This document shows positions 1-8,380 of a stretch of DNA of 64,000 nt, piece by piece. The DNA lies in NCBI RefSeq assembly GCF_000153025.1, contig NZ_CH672430.1, positions 563,294 to 627,293 of the forward strand, written 5' to 3'. Made by a program: the position numbers and the translations under genes. The notes below the pieces were generated by a model, which was not told the origin of the DNA, did not search any database, and worked only from the letters and a program-made list of their open reading frames with translations. This DNA is from Marinomonas sp. MED121 (GTDB taxonomy: Bacteria; Pseudomonadota; Gammaproteobacteria; Pseudomonadales; Marinomonadaceae). Each line of letters opens with the position of its first letter. Position 1 is the first letter of the stretch.

Positions 1-619
1 TCGCGTAAAAGCTAATCACTTTAAACTTACCGTTTTTCTCATCTAAGAAAATAGGCGATACGATACGCTGTGAAATGACTTTAGTATTTACGGCTTTAAA
101 GTACTCATTAGACGCTAAGTTTACCAATAATTCATCCTCAGCTAATTCGCTGACAATCATATTGGCAATATCATCTCCCCAAAACTGGTAAAGGTTAGTG
201 CCTTTGTCGTTACTTAAGCGAGTCCCCATCTCAAGACGATAAGCTTGCATTAAGTCCAATGGTTTTAATAAGCCATATAGGCCGCTGAGCATGCGCAAAT
301 GTCCTTGTGCATACGCTATGTCATCTTGACTAAGGGAGTGAGCATCAAGGCCCGTGTAGACATCGCCTTTGAACGTAAATAAAGCAGGACGACTATTTGT
401 CTCAGAGTGAGTTTTGTTCCACTCGTGATAACGGTTTACATTGAGTGCGGCAAGTTTGTCACTTAGCTTCATTAAAGAGGCAACATCAGCAGGTGTATAA
501 GGCTTAATGGTATCAATAAGCGCTTGAGCTTGAGATAAAGCGATAGGCTGACTTGACTCTTTAGTTGGTAACTTGCTGTCTAAATCTAATGTTTTTGCGG
601 GAGAAATTAAAAACTTCAT
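1..619 (-). CDS. yaaA: Peroxide stress protein YaaA (DUF328), C-terminus cut by window edge
   Basis: The reading frame stays open from the ATG at 617-619 to the left edge. It encodes about 206 residues beginning MKFLISPAKTLD, the diagnostic YaaA/DUF328 N-terminus. Internal segments such as LRMLSGLYGLLKPLDLMQAYRLEMG also match the family, whose members are about 255 aa, so roughly the last 50 residues lie outside. In E. coli YaaA limits intracellular iron under H2O2 stress and so protects DNA and proteins from Fenton damage; it is cytoplasmic. An AGGA Shine-Dalgarno element sits about 9 nt before the ATG. The gene is divergent from the small ORF at 721. Identity is secure; the physiological role is carried over from E. 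coli. Confidence 0.93.
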   Translation of the reverse strand, partial: MKFLISPAKTLDLDSKLPTKESSQPIALSQAQALIDTIKPYTPADVASLMKLSDKLAALNVNRYHEWNKTHSETNSRPALFTFKGDVYTGLDAHSLSQDDIAYAQGHLRMLSGLYGLLKPLDLMQAYRLEMGTRLSNDKGTNLYQFWGDDIANMIVSELAEDELLVNLASNEYFKAVNTKVISQRIVSPIFLDEKNGKFKVISFYA

Positions 620-720
620 TGAGAATCCTGTAACATAAAGGGCAAGATATATTGCGTTTGTTACAGATTATCCATAGAGTAACGATAGATATCTATAGTG
701 AAGTTCAATAGAGAGAATTT

Positions 721-963
721 ATGAAGAGCAATGTGCTACATTTTCCTAAAGAATTAACCGCTCAGAAAAATGAGATAAATGAGCTTGAATCTGCTGAGTC
801 AAAAGCTTGGGATGAGCGCCTTGAAGAGTCGTTCGACATAATAGATAAAATGAATGACTTAGATCTGATGAGATTGCGTGAGGCGTTTGATAAGGCAAGA
901 TTGGATTGGCCTGAAGAAGAAGCTGAGCTACCCGAGAAAAATAAACGTCATTCTTTTTTATAA
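721..963 (+). CDS. Small acidic hypothetical protein, 80 aa
   Basis: I do not recognise this protein. It begins MKSNVLHFPKE, is rich in Glu, Asp and Lys, has no cysteine and no hydrophobic segment, and looks like a soluble, largely helical cytoplasmic protein. A purine-rich GAGAGAA precedes the ATG at suitable distance, and the gene is divergent from yaaA with its own 101-bp upstream region. Short proteins starting M-x-N-V-x-x-F-P are common in gammaproteobacteria, which weakly supports a real gene over a chance ORF. The antisense ORF overlapping it has no comparable signals. No function is proposed. Confidence 0.6.
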   Translation: MKSNVLHFPKELTAQKNEINELESAESKAWDERLEESFDIIDKMNDLDLMRLREAFDKARLDWPEEEAELPEKNKRHSFL

Positions 964-1103
964 TTAACATAATGATTTTTCGATAAATCTGGATTGTAAA
1001 AACAATAGATTCTAAGCGCATGACACTTTAGCAAGGCTTGATGCTAAAATGCCGTAAGATATAAACCCTCAAAACTTAATTTTCCTCTTCGGCAACAGAT
1101 TGT

Positions 1104-2012
1104 ATGTTTTCTTTTTTAATACGCCATTCTTTGGTATTTATTTTTGCGGCGGCCATTCTTGGTTTTTTATTACCTGAGTACTCCTTAAAAGTTTTTCCGA
1201 TTCTGCCTTACTGCCTCTTTGTTTTAATGACATTAACCTTAATTGGTATGAAACAAAATGAACTCGTGATTAAGCTGAAACAGCTCTATGTCTGGTGGTA
1301 TGCCTGCTTTCACTCGTTTGTTTTGATGCTGCTAAGCTTTGCCTTTGCTAAGTTTATCGGGGCGGATGAAGCCCTGACTTTGGCTATCGTTGCGGTTGCG
1401 GCTACAGGTTCATTGTTTGCTACCCCTGCGATCATTCGTGCGCTTGGTTTTGATGTGATGACCTCAATGGCCATGACAATAGCGTCTACCATTTTATTAC
1501 CTGTTGCCATTTATGTTTCTTTGTTTTTGCTGCAATCAGGTGAAGTAAGCTTGGATATGCAAGCCTATATTATGCGTTTGGTTATTTTTATCTTTGGGCC
1601 AATGTTGCTCTCTTTTGTAATACATAAATATGTACCAGAGGATAAATTAGGACGCGCCTTGGTAAAAATCTCTCCCTATACCATTTTGGTGGTGTTTGCC
1701 TTCCCATTTGGCTTGATCAGTAATTTTAGACTGCAATGGGATCAAGATCCTATGTTGGCATATCAGCTTATTGGTATTTCAACCTTTTTGGTGGCCTTGT
1801 TTTTTGTCGCTGCATTCTTCTTGTATAAGAAACTGGGAAAAGAGCAGGCGTTTATGGCGGCTGTGACGGCAGGAAATCGTAATGTGCTGCTCACTCATAC
1901 CATCGCAGGTTCATTATTAGGGCCTATGTTTTTGCCGCTTGCTGGTGCAATCCAAGTGCCTACATCTGCTCTGCCTATCCTTACTAAATGGTTGGCGAAG
2001 CGCGCTAAATAG
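1104..2012 (+). CDS. BASS (bile acid:Na+ symporter) family membrane transporter
   Basis: This 302-aa protein is almost entirely hydrophobic, with about nine or ten predicted transmembrane helices. The layout matches the bile acid:sodium symporter/arsenical resistance-3 fold: a first half with FVLMTLTLIGM and VAAATGSLFATPAI, and a second half with AAVTAGNRNVLLTHTIAG, which resembles the conserved G-N-R-N region in the BASS core. It would be an inner-membrane, probably Na+-coupled carrier of an organic anion. The stop is 37 bp before the start of the cytosine deaminase gene, so the two are probably co-transcribed and the carrier may handle that enzyme's substrate or a related compound (inference). 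The Shine-Dalgarno signal is weak. The family is fairly sure; the substrate is unknown. Confidence 0.75.
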   Translation: MFSFLIRHSLVFIFAAAILGFLLPEYSLKVFPILPYCLFVLMTLTLIGMKQNELVIKLKQLYVWWYACFHSFVLMLLSFAFAKFIGADEALTLAIVAVAATGSLFATPAIIRALGFDVMTSMAMTIASTILLPVAIYVSLFLLQSGEVSLDMQAYIMRLVIFIFGPMLLSFVIHKYVPEDKLGRALVKISPYTILVVFAFPFGLISNFRLQWDQDPMLAYQLIGISTFLVALFFVAAFFLYKKLGKEQAFMAAVTAGNRNVLLTHTIAGSLLGPMFLPLAGAIQVPTSALPILTKWLAKRAK

Positions 2013-2049
2013 TTGTTTAATAGATGAATTACTCAGCGGAGAATTCATC

Positions 2050-3303
2050 ATGAAGGAATTAATCAACGCACGCTTGCGTGGTAAAAAAGAATTTTATCGA
2101 ATCAAAATCGTCAATGGTAAATTTTTTTCGATTGATGTGCAGCATGATTACCTTGATCTACCTAAGCATGAAGAGGTATATGATGCTCAAGGAAAGCTTG
2201 TCTGTGCGCCTTTTGTTGAGCCTCATATTCATCTTGATGCCGCTTTAACGGCTGGTGAGCCTAATTGGAATAACTCGGGTACCTTATTTGAAGGGATTGA
2301 GCGTTGGGGTGAGCGCAAACCTATGCTTAATGAGGCCGATATTCGAAGCCGTGTTTATCAAACCCTAGAACTCCTCGTTGAAAACGGTGTTCAGCATGTG
2401 AGAACCCATGCAGATACGACAGACCCAAGTTTGATTGGTGTGAAAACCCTTTGCGCTATTCGTGACGAATTAAAAGATAAGATTAATATTCAAGTGGTCG
2501 CTTTTCCGCAAGATGGTTTGCTGTCTTACGAAGGCGGTTTAGAGCTTATGATAGAGGCCTTAGAAATCGGCGCGGATGTGGTAGGTGGTATCCCTCACTT
2601 TGAATATACCCGTGAGCTGGGCGAAGCCTCAGTCAAAAAAATTATCGAACTGGCCCTAAAGTACGACAGATTAATTGATGTGCATTGTGATGAAACTGAT
2701 GATGCCAACTCCCGCTTTTTAGAGCTTCTTGCTTGCGAAGCCCTGTTTAATAAAATAGGCCACAGAGTCACAGCGAGCCATACCACCGCCATGCACTCTT
2801 ATGACAATGCCTACTGCTCTAAACTCTTTCGTTTATTGAAGAACTCAGGCATTAACTTTGTTTCTTGCCCAACAGAAAGTATTCATCTGCAAGGCCGCTT
2901 TGACACCTACCCTAAACGCCGAGGTGTAACCCGCGTAAAAGAGCTTAACGCCGCTGGCATTAACGTTTGCCTAGGTGAAGATTCTATCTTTGACCCTTGG
3001 TATTCCCTTGGTAATGGTAAACTGCTTCGCACCTTGGATTTTGCCTTACATATCTGTCAAATGATGGGTTATCAAGATTTCAGCACCGCCTTGAGCCTGA
3101 TCACAGATAACAGTGCTAAAACCCTCTGTATAGAAGATGTTTACGGCATCGAAGTGGGTAAGCCAGCTAGCTTTATCCTATTGGATGGGGAAGACGACTA
3201 CAGCGTGCTTCGAAAACAAGGTGACGTACTGCTCTCGGTGAAAGAGGGCGAAACCATAATGCAAAGAGAGCCTGCGAAAGTGGTGACTGGGAAGTACTTT
3301 TAG
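2050..3303 (+). CDS. codA: Cytosine deaminase-type amidohydrolase (CodA family)
   Basis: This 417-aa protein of the metal-dependent amidohydrolase superfamily aligns along its full length with E. coli CodA (427 aa) as I recall it. Metal and catalytic residues are present: H59 and H61 (PHIH), Q154 (AFPQ), H212 and E215 (VHCDE), H244 (ASHTTAMHS) and D311. CodA converts cytosine to uracil and ammonia in pyrimidine salvage. The E. coli GHDD segment is GEDS here, so the residue equivalent to E. coli D314 is S312 and its His312 is E310. These substrate-side changes could alter specificity toward another aminoazine or creatinine-like ring. I chose the ATG at 2050, not the longer frame from 1939, because GGAG precedes it and the extension would overlap the transporter. 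Confidence 0.85.
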   Translation: MKELINARLRGKKEFYRIKIVNGKFFSIDVQHDYLDLPKHEEVYDAQGKLVCAPFVEPHIHLDAALTAGEPNWNNSGTLFEGIERWGERKPMLNEADIRSRVYQTLELLVENGVQHVRTHADTTDPSLIGVKTLCAIRDELKDKINIQVVAFPQDGLLSYEGGLELMIEALEIGADVVGGIPHFEYTRELGEASVKKIIELALKYDRLIDVHCDETDDANSRFLELLACEALFNKIGHRVTASHTTAMHSYDNAYCSKLFRLLKNSGINFVSCPTESIHLQGRFDTYPKRRGVTRVKELNAAGINVCLGEDSIFDPWYSLGNGKLLRTLDFALHICQMMGYQDFSTALSLITDNSAKTLCIEDVYGIEVGKPASFILLDGEDDYSVLRKQGDVLLSVKEGETIMQREPAKVVTGKYF

Positions 3304-3378
3304 TAAAAGTAGGTTTTTTTAAGCTAGTTATAAATTATTAGTAGGGGGTAATATATTTTTAGCCTTTTGGTAATGTTT

Positions 3379-5736
3379 CTAGCAAAACCTGACTTCAACG
3401 GAATACTCTTTACCTGATTCAATGCCTTCAACCACATTACTTTCTAACGTGGTTCCATTTAGCATGAGACCGCATTCAGATTCGCAAGTAACGCGCGAAT
3501 AGTTTAGGTGTAAGGTGGCGCCTCTAAAAAGGCGTGTCGCTGATGCTTGTTTCCAGCTTGAAGGAAATTTAGGGTGAATAGCGAGACCCGTGGTAGTGCC
3601 TTTTAAGCCAAACATTTCCTCAATAATCATTTGATAGAGCCAAGCGCCAGTGCCGGTATTAAAAAGATTGCTGGAACGCCCTGCTGTACTTGGGAACTGA
3701 TAATAAGCGCCACGGTAATAGTTGGGTACGTAAACCGGGAGTTGACCCCGTTGGGAAAAGGTTTTGCAATTAGGATCGGCAATCATCTTTCTTAGGGTGT
3801 TAAAAGCCCTGTCAGGTTCACCGATTTTGTATAAACTGGCCGCATAAAAGGCGGCTGCATGATTATATACTGAGCCGTTTTCGCCGGACCCTGGCCACTT
3901 TTGAGTGACTCGGCCAATGTCTTCTCGCATAGCGGTATAGGCAGGAGCACACAACATGACGCCAAAAGGCGTATCAAGCTGCTCATCAATCGCATCTAAC
4001 ATACGCGCTTTTTGTTGCTCAGTCGGCATGTTTGCTAAAAAAGCCCAGCTTTGTGTATTCAAGAAAATGCGGCCTTCTTTATCCTTTGGAACCCCGAATG
4101 TGACACCATCATCTGTAATGCCTCTAGCGTACCAGTCTCCTTGCCATAGAAAGGTTTCGGCGATTTCTTTAAGCTCGTTAATGGTTTTCTGATAATATTT
4201 AAGTGTTTGAGCTGGGTTGTATTCTTCAGATATGCGAATCCAAGTTTGCAAGGCAACACTAAGTGCCTGTGTTAGCCAGCCAGAGACCCCTTTGCCTCTA
4301 TGGCCGACCATATTCATAGGGTCGCACCAATCGCCTTGGTCGATATAGGGAAGGCCTCTGCTATCGCGTGCTTGGCACATATGTGTCATAGCGCGATTGA
4401 TGTGTTCTAAAACCGTGTCTTTATCAGATGAATCTTGCCACTCAACGCCCTCATGGAGTATATGCCAATCATTTGTCTCATTGAGGTAGGCGTCCAAAAT
4501 AAGGGCTAACCATACAGAGTGATCTGTATGTGGAATTTGATTGATATAGTTCAGCTTGGCATCCGGTGTGAGTAATATGCCGTCGGGCATTTCGCCATCG
4601 CTATTTTGTTGAGCAAGTGAGGTGAGGATGACTTTCTTAGTGATACGACTATCGACATAGGCCATCCCCATGCCATCTTGAAGATAATTGCGTGTTTGTG
4701 GATCAGTTGTAAGGCGGTTGGTATCACCATGGTAGAAAACCTGGCGTGGTAGCCAGTGGTTCACAAAATGATTTAATGATTCATCGGGTGAATCTATGTC
4801 TATTACGCCACGTCCTGAATGAATGTAGTGACTATAGTTGCGAATTTGTTCTAATTTTTTCTCGCCCAGCGCTTGGGTAATAACAGATTGAATTTCTGTC
4901 TTGTCTAATGCTGGGCCAAATACAAAATTAAACTCCTTGGATTTATGCCTTTCTAAATCGATTTTAAACTGCATGACGCAGGCTGGCATTTCATAATGAC
5001 AGTCTTGGTCTGAAAGGTCTGAGCACTCGCTTAGGGCGTCAGGGTTGTGAAGCCCTCCTAGCCCTTCAAAGCGGACACCGCTGGTTTCAAAATGGTCAGG
5101 GGGGCAGTCACTCGCAAAAAAAGTGATATCTTTAAGGTGTTTGTTTTTTTCGTAGTCTTCGAGCTTTTGATAGGGGGTGATAGAAGTGCAGACCACCGCA
5201 TTAAGCGTATGATCATAATGTGCCCCCATGTTCATCCACGACATATAACCTACTGGAAAGTAAGGGATAAGTGAAAGTTTTCGATTTGAATTACTTGAAT
5301 TTATGACCTTCACATGCCAAAGCTCAGCTTGGGATTGTTCTCCAAGGGCGAGGGTGATTTCAATGGTGATATCTTGGTTTTTTACTCGCCAGCAAATATC
5401 GTTTAGCCCTGGTAAAAATTCAAAGCTCTGCAGAGGGGTTTTCATTGGGGCAAAAGGGGCTGAAAACATCTCTCCTGTTTCATCATCTCGTACATAGAAA
5501 AAACGACCAGGATGGTTGGCGAAATAAGGTTGTTCGGGCTGCATAAAACTTGTGGCAGCTAAATTCGGGGCATGGGCGTATTTTTTAGGTTCTGGGTTCA
5601 TATACTGAGCAACCGCATAGCCCTGACAATTCATATGAATCATCATGTGTCTGTTCCATAAGTAGCCAGCGGAATTTGGCACTAATTTGGGATCAGATAA
5701 TAAAAAACGTTTACCGCCTTCAATGTACATTGTCAT
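3379..5736 (-). CDS. GH94 glycoside phosphorylase, probable cellobionic acid phosphorylase
   Basis: This 785-aa cytoplasmic GH94 enzyme has an N-terminal beta-sandwich domain, an (alpha/alpha)6 barrel and a small C-terminal beta region. The catalytic acid is D472 in GDWCDPMN. The R609-V-T-Q-K613 segment precedes KWPGSGENGSVYNH. From memory of the Saccharophagus degradans cellobionic acid phosphorylase (788 aa), D472 is the acid and R609/K613 bind the gluconate carboxylate, so both numbering and spacing coincide. Predicted reaction: 4-O-glucosyl-gluconate + Pi gives glucose-1-phosphate + gluconate. GGAGGG lies 7 nt before the ATG. The gene follows the LacI regulator by 57 bp on the same strand, and a gluconokinase closes the neighbouring divergent operon, which fits a gluconate product. 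Cellobiose phosphorylase is the main alternative. Confidence 0.85.
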   Translation of the reverse strand: MTMYIEGGKRFLLSDPKLVPNSAGYLWNRHMMIHMNCQGYAVAQYMNPEPKKYAHAPNLAATSFMQPEQPYFANHPGRFFYVRDDETGEMFSAPFAPMKTPLQSFEFLPGLNDICWRVKNQDITIEITLALGEQSQAELWHVKVINSSNSNRKLSLIPYFPVGYMSWMNMGAHYDHTLNAVVCTSITPYQKLEDYEKNKHLKDITFFASDCPPDHFETSGVRFEGLGGLHNPDALSECSDLSDQDCHYEMPACVMQFKIDLERHKSKEFNFVFGPALDKTEIQSVITQALGEKKLEQIRNYSHYIHSGRGVIDIDSPDESLNHFVNHWLPRQVFYHGDTNRLTTDPQTRNYLQDGMGMAYVDSRITKKVILTSLAQQNSDGEMPDGILLTPDAKLNYINQIPHTDHSVWLALILDAYLNETNDWHILHEGVEWQDSSDKDTVLEHINRAMTHMCQARDSRGLPYIDQGDWCDPMNMVGHRGKGVSGWLTQALSVALQTWIRISEEYNPAQTLKYYQKTINELKEIAETFLWQGDWYARGITDDGVTFGVPKDKEGRIFLNTQSWAFLANMPTEQQKARMLDAIDEQLDTPFGVMLCAPAYTAMREDIGRVTQKWPGSGENGSVYNHAAAFYAASLYKIGEPDRAFNTLRKMIADPNCKTFSQRGQLPVYVPNYYRGAYYQFPSTAGRSSNLFNTGTGAWLYQMIIEEMFGLKGTTTGLAIHPKFPSSWKQASATRLFRGATLHLNYSRVTCESECGLMLNGTTLESNVVEGIESGKEYSVEVRFC

Positions 5737-5793
5737 CGAAATACCCTCCGGATTTTAAGTATAAATAAGCTTTATGGCGCTCTTTTGTCCGTT

Positions 5794-6807
5794 CTATTTG
5801 TTACTAGTTATTGAATGTGTCGACTCGCGAATGGATAAACTAGGTTCAAATAGATTCTGTATAGGAAGTGACTCTCCGTAACATAAGTTCAAAATTTGAT
5901 GGCAAGCATTTCTTGAAATCGCTTCAAGTGGGATATTGACGCTTGTCATAGGGGGGGATGTAAATTCAGCAAGGTCAATATCATCGTAGCCAATAACCGA
6001 CACGTCTTTTCCGACAGTGATTCCGTGTTTGCTTAGGGTTGAAATTGCAGCCATACCGCTATTGTCATTTGAACAAAATAGGGCGGTGAAAGGCTTCTTT
6101 TTGCTGAGTAATAGCTCGGTAGCTTCAACGCTTTGTTGAAAGCTATAACCACCAGACTCTATCAGGCTTGGGTCAACTTCTATGCCAGCTGCTAAGAGTT
6201 CATCCAAAAAGCCTTTATGTCTGCTTTGGGCATCTTGTGCGTTCATGCGACCTGTCACAATGGCGATTTTTTTATGTCCCAATTCGACAAAGTGCTTAGC
6301 TGCAAGGCGACCCCCTTGGTAATGGTTAGTGCTAAATGCTTTCTCTGCCAAATCTTCTATATTTCGATTAATGAAAACGACTTTAGGGTAGCGAGCTTCA
6401 ATTTTTGCTAATTCAAAAACGGAGAGTTCAGGGCAGGACATAAGAATGCCATCACAGTCTCGCTCAATAAGATAATCCAAGCAGTCAATGCGCTCTTTGT
6501 CCGAAATGCTGTCTTCAGCGTTTGCCAAGATAATGTGCTTATCTCGCTTGCGTAACTCTCTTTCAATTGTTTGCAGCATTTTGCGGTGAAAAGAGCCGGA
6601 GAAAGAAGGGACCCATAAGCCTATGATGTTTGACTTTTTTGATGATAGTGATCTTGCCATGCTGTTTGGGCGATAGCTTAACTCAGTCATAGCAGCAGCG
6701 ACTTTTTCTCCTGTTTTGCTAGAGATTGAGCTGTTCCCTGAAAGGTATCTGGAAACAGTTCCAACACCTACTCCAGCCAGTTTTGCTACATCTTTAATGG
6801 TTGCCAT
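5794..6807 (-). CDS. LacI-family transcriptional regulator of the aldobionate locus
   Basis: This 337-aa LacI/GalR regulator has an N-terminal helix-turn-helix (residues 3-25, TIKDVAKLAGVGVGTVSRYL) and a hinge helix around PNSMARSLSSKKSN. A periplasmic-binding-protein-like effector domain runs from about residue 60 to 330. It is transcribed ahead of the GH94 gene and divergently from the ABC transporter operon. A LacI-type palindrome lies in the divergent region at 6989-7008. I infer that it represses the transporter operon, and possibly its own, until a sugar acid or its catabolite binds. The family is certain; the ligand is unproven. Confidence 0.93.
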   Translation of the reverse strand: MATIKDVAKLAGVGVGTVSRYLSGNSSISSKTGEKVAAAMTELSYRPNSMARSLSSKKSNIIGLWVPSFSGSFHRKMLQTIERELRKRDKHIILANAEDSISDKERIDCLDYLIERDCDGILMSCPELSVFELAKIEARYPKVVFINRNIEDLAEKAFSTNHYQGGRLAAKHFVELGHKKIAIVTGRMNAQDAQSRHKGFLDELLAAGIEVDPSLIESGGYSFQQSVEATELLLSKKKPFTALFCSNDNSGMAAISTLSKHGITVGKDVSVIGYDDIDLAEFTSPPMTSVNIPLEAISRNACHQILNLCYGESLPIQNLFEPSLSIRESTHSITSNK

Positions 6808-6988
6808 TGTTAAAAAGCCTTAAAATTATTGTCTTCAATTTTTTTCATTATAAGACCTAAACTACTAGTTTTATAGTGTTTTTTATTAATTATAAATTGA
6901 TGTAAAAATTTATAGCTTAATAAAATTATATAAAACAATAAGATGAAGTTAATAAAGAATGTTTTTTATTTTTAAATATTAAATTATT

Positions 6989-7008
6989 TTTTGGAACCGT
7001 TTCCAAAA
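6989..7008. promoter_or_regulatory. Candidate LacI-family operator
   Basis: TTTTGGAACCGTTTCCAAAA has perfect 8-bp inverted arms (TTTTGGAA / TTCCAAAA) around a CCGT core, the usual form of a LacI/GalR operator (CG-centred, TTTCC/GGAAA arms). It lies 63 bp upstream of the binding-protein start and 181 bp upstream of the lacI-type gene, inside a very AT-rich divergent promoter region (6808-7071). I see no second copy in this region. Confidence 0.7.
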
Positions 7009-7071
7009 TTAAAAAAAGAGTGCTAAGTTAAATATTCCATAAGAACAAAAATGAGATTAAAAGGTACCGCT

Positions 7072-8298
7072 ATGATTAAAATAATTTTTTTCTGCACTGT
7101 GATTGCGCTAGTCACGTCTCCTCTTATGGCTAAGGAAGAAGCCGAAGTTATGCACTGGTGGACATCTGGTGGTGAATCTGCCGCAATCAAGGTATTAGCA
7201 GATGCCTATGAAGCAGAAGGCGGCAGCTGGAAGGATAGCGCTGTTGCTGGTGGATCAAATGCACGAAGTGCGGCAATCAATCGTATGATAGGTGGGTCAC
7301 CCACTACTGCCGCATTATTTAATACCTCTCAGCAATATCACGAAATGATTGCTGAAGGGATGTTGAATAATCTAGATTCCATTGCCATAGCAAACCAATG
7401 GGATGAGATTTTACCTAAACCGACTCTTGATGCGATTAAGGTCGATGGTCACTTCTATGCTGCACCAATCAATATTCATATGCCTACTTGGTTTTGGTAC
7501 TCAAAAAAAGCGTTTAGAAAAGCAGGCATAGTTAAAGAGCCTCAGTCTATTGATGAGCTATTTGTTGTTTTAGATAAACTAAAAGCCTCTGGCGTCATTC
7601 CTTTAGCATTAGGAGGGCAAAAATGGCAAGAAAACCTTCTCTTTATGGCAATTTTAAGCAATGTAGGGGGCAAGCAGCTTTACCTTGATGTTCTAAATAA
7701 ACGTGATGCTAATACGTTAAATTCACCTGCCTTTAATAAGGTGGTGGAGATGTTTCTTAAGCTAAAACCTTATGTTGATACCGGCTCTCCAGGTCGAAAT
7801 TGGAATGATACAACCAGCTTAGTGATTAACGACAAGGCTGGGATACAAGTGATGGGGGATTGGGCCAAAGGTGAATTTACCCAAGCTAGGAAAAGACCTA
7901 ATAGGGATTACGGCTGCTTTGCTGGTTTAGGCAGTGACTCCCTTTATATTGTAGGAGGGGATGTGTTTGTGTTTCCTAAAACAGACAATAAAGAGCAAAT
8001 TCTTGCTCAAGAAAAGTTAGTTGAAACTATGCTTAATCCTTTGACGCAAATTCGATTTAATCGATTGAAAGGATCAATTCCAGTAAGAACCGATATCGAT
8101 GTTTCAAGTATGGGTCGATGTGCTCAATTAGGTTCAAGGATTTTGAAAGATGAGTCTCGTCAGGTACCTGATGGCTCAATGTTGATGGAGTCTTATCGTT
8201 ACGGTTCTCTCAAGGATGCGATTACTGAAGTTTGGAATAGTCGAGATATGTCTACCCAAAAAGCAGTGAAAATTCTTGCACAGGCTTTGCAGGGCTAG
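7072..8298 (+). CDS. ABC transporter sugar-binding protein (family 1, GtsA-like)
   Basis: This periplasmic solute-binding protein of about 408 aa has a clear Sec signal peptide (MIKIIFFCTVIALVTSPLMA, probable cleavage before KEEAEV). The mature part starts VMHWWTSGGESAAIKVLADAYEAEG, which resembles the glucose-binding protein GtsA and other CUT1 family 1 proteins. I chose the ATG at 7072, preceded by AAAAGG at 7-8 nt, rather than the in-frame ATG at 7051, which has no Shine-Dalgarno and would add charged residues before the signal sequence. It is the first gene of an importer operon under the candidate LacI operator. In this context its ligand is probably an aldobionic acid such as cellobionate (inference). 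Confidence 0.88.
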   Translation: MIKIIFFCTVIALVTSPLMAKEEAEVMHWWTSGGESAAIKVLADAYEAEGGSWKDSAVAGGSNARSAAINRMIGGSPTTAALFNTSQQYHEMIAEGMLNNLDSIAIANQWDEILPKPTLDAIKVDGHFYAAPINIHMPTWFWYSKKAFRKAGIVKEPQSIDELFVVLDKLKASGVIPLALGGQKWQENLLFMAILSNVGGKQLYLDVLNKRDANTLNSPAFNKVVEMFLKLKPYVDTGSPGRNWNDTTSLVINDKAGIQVMGDWAKGEFTQARKRPNRDYGCFAGLGSDSLYIVGGDVFVFPKTDNKEQILAQEKLVETMLNPLTQIRFNRLKGSIPVRTDIDVSSMGRCAQLGSRILKDESRQVPDGSMLMESYRYGSLKDAITEVWNSRDMSTQKAVKILAQALQG

Positions 8299-8309
8299 TT
8301 GGTTAAATG

Positions 8310-8336
8310 ATGGAGGTGTTTTGTTGATATCTCCAT
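8310..8336 (+). other. Inverted repeat between binding-protein and permease genes
   Basis: ATGGAG (8310-8315) and CTCCAT (8331-8336) can form a 6-bp stem with a 15-nt loop, just after the binding-protein stop. Such hairpins often protect the upstream mRNA or partly terminate transcription, giving more binding protein than permease. The stem is short, so this is a weak call. Confidence 0.35.
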
Positions 8337-8380
8337 TCTTAACGCTTGTTTTAAATACTAGTCATTCTAAGAGGTGAAAA

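Noticed and set aside
746..1021. 91-aa minus-strand ORF over the 80-aa gene
   Set aside because: It overlaps the plus-strand ORF fully, lacks a ribosome-binding site and has an irregular composition.
1939..2049. N-terminal extension of the cytosine deaminase frame
   Set aside because: It overlaps the transporter gene, lacks a Shine-Dalgarno and is absent from the family; the ATG at 2050 has GGAG.
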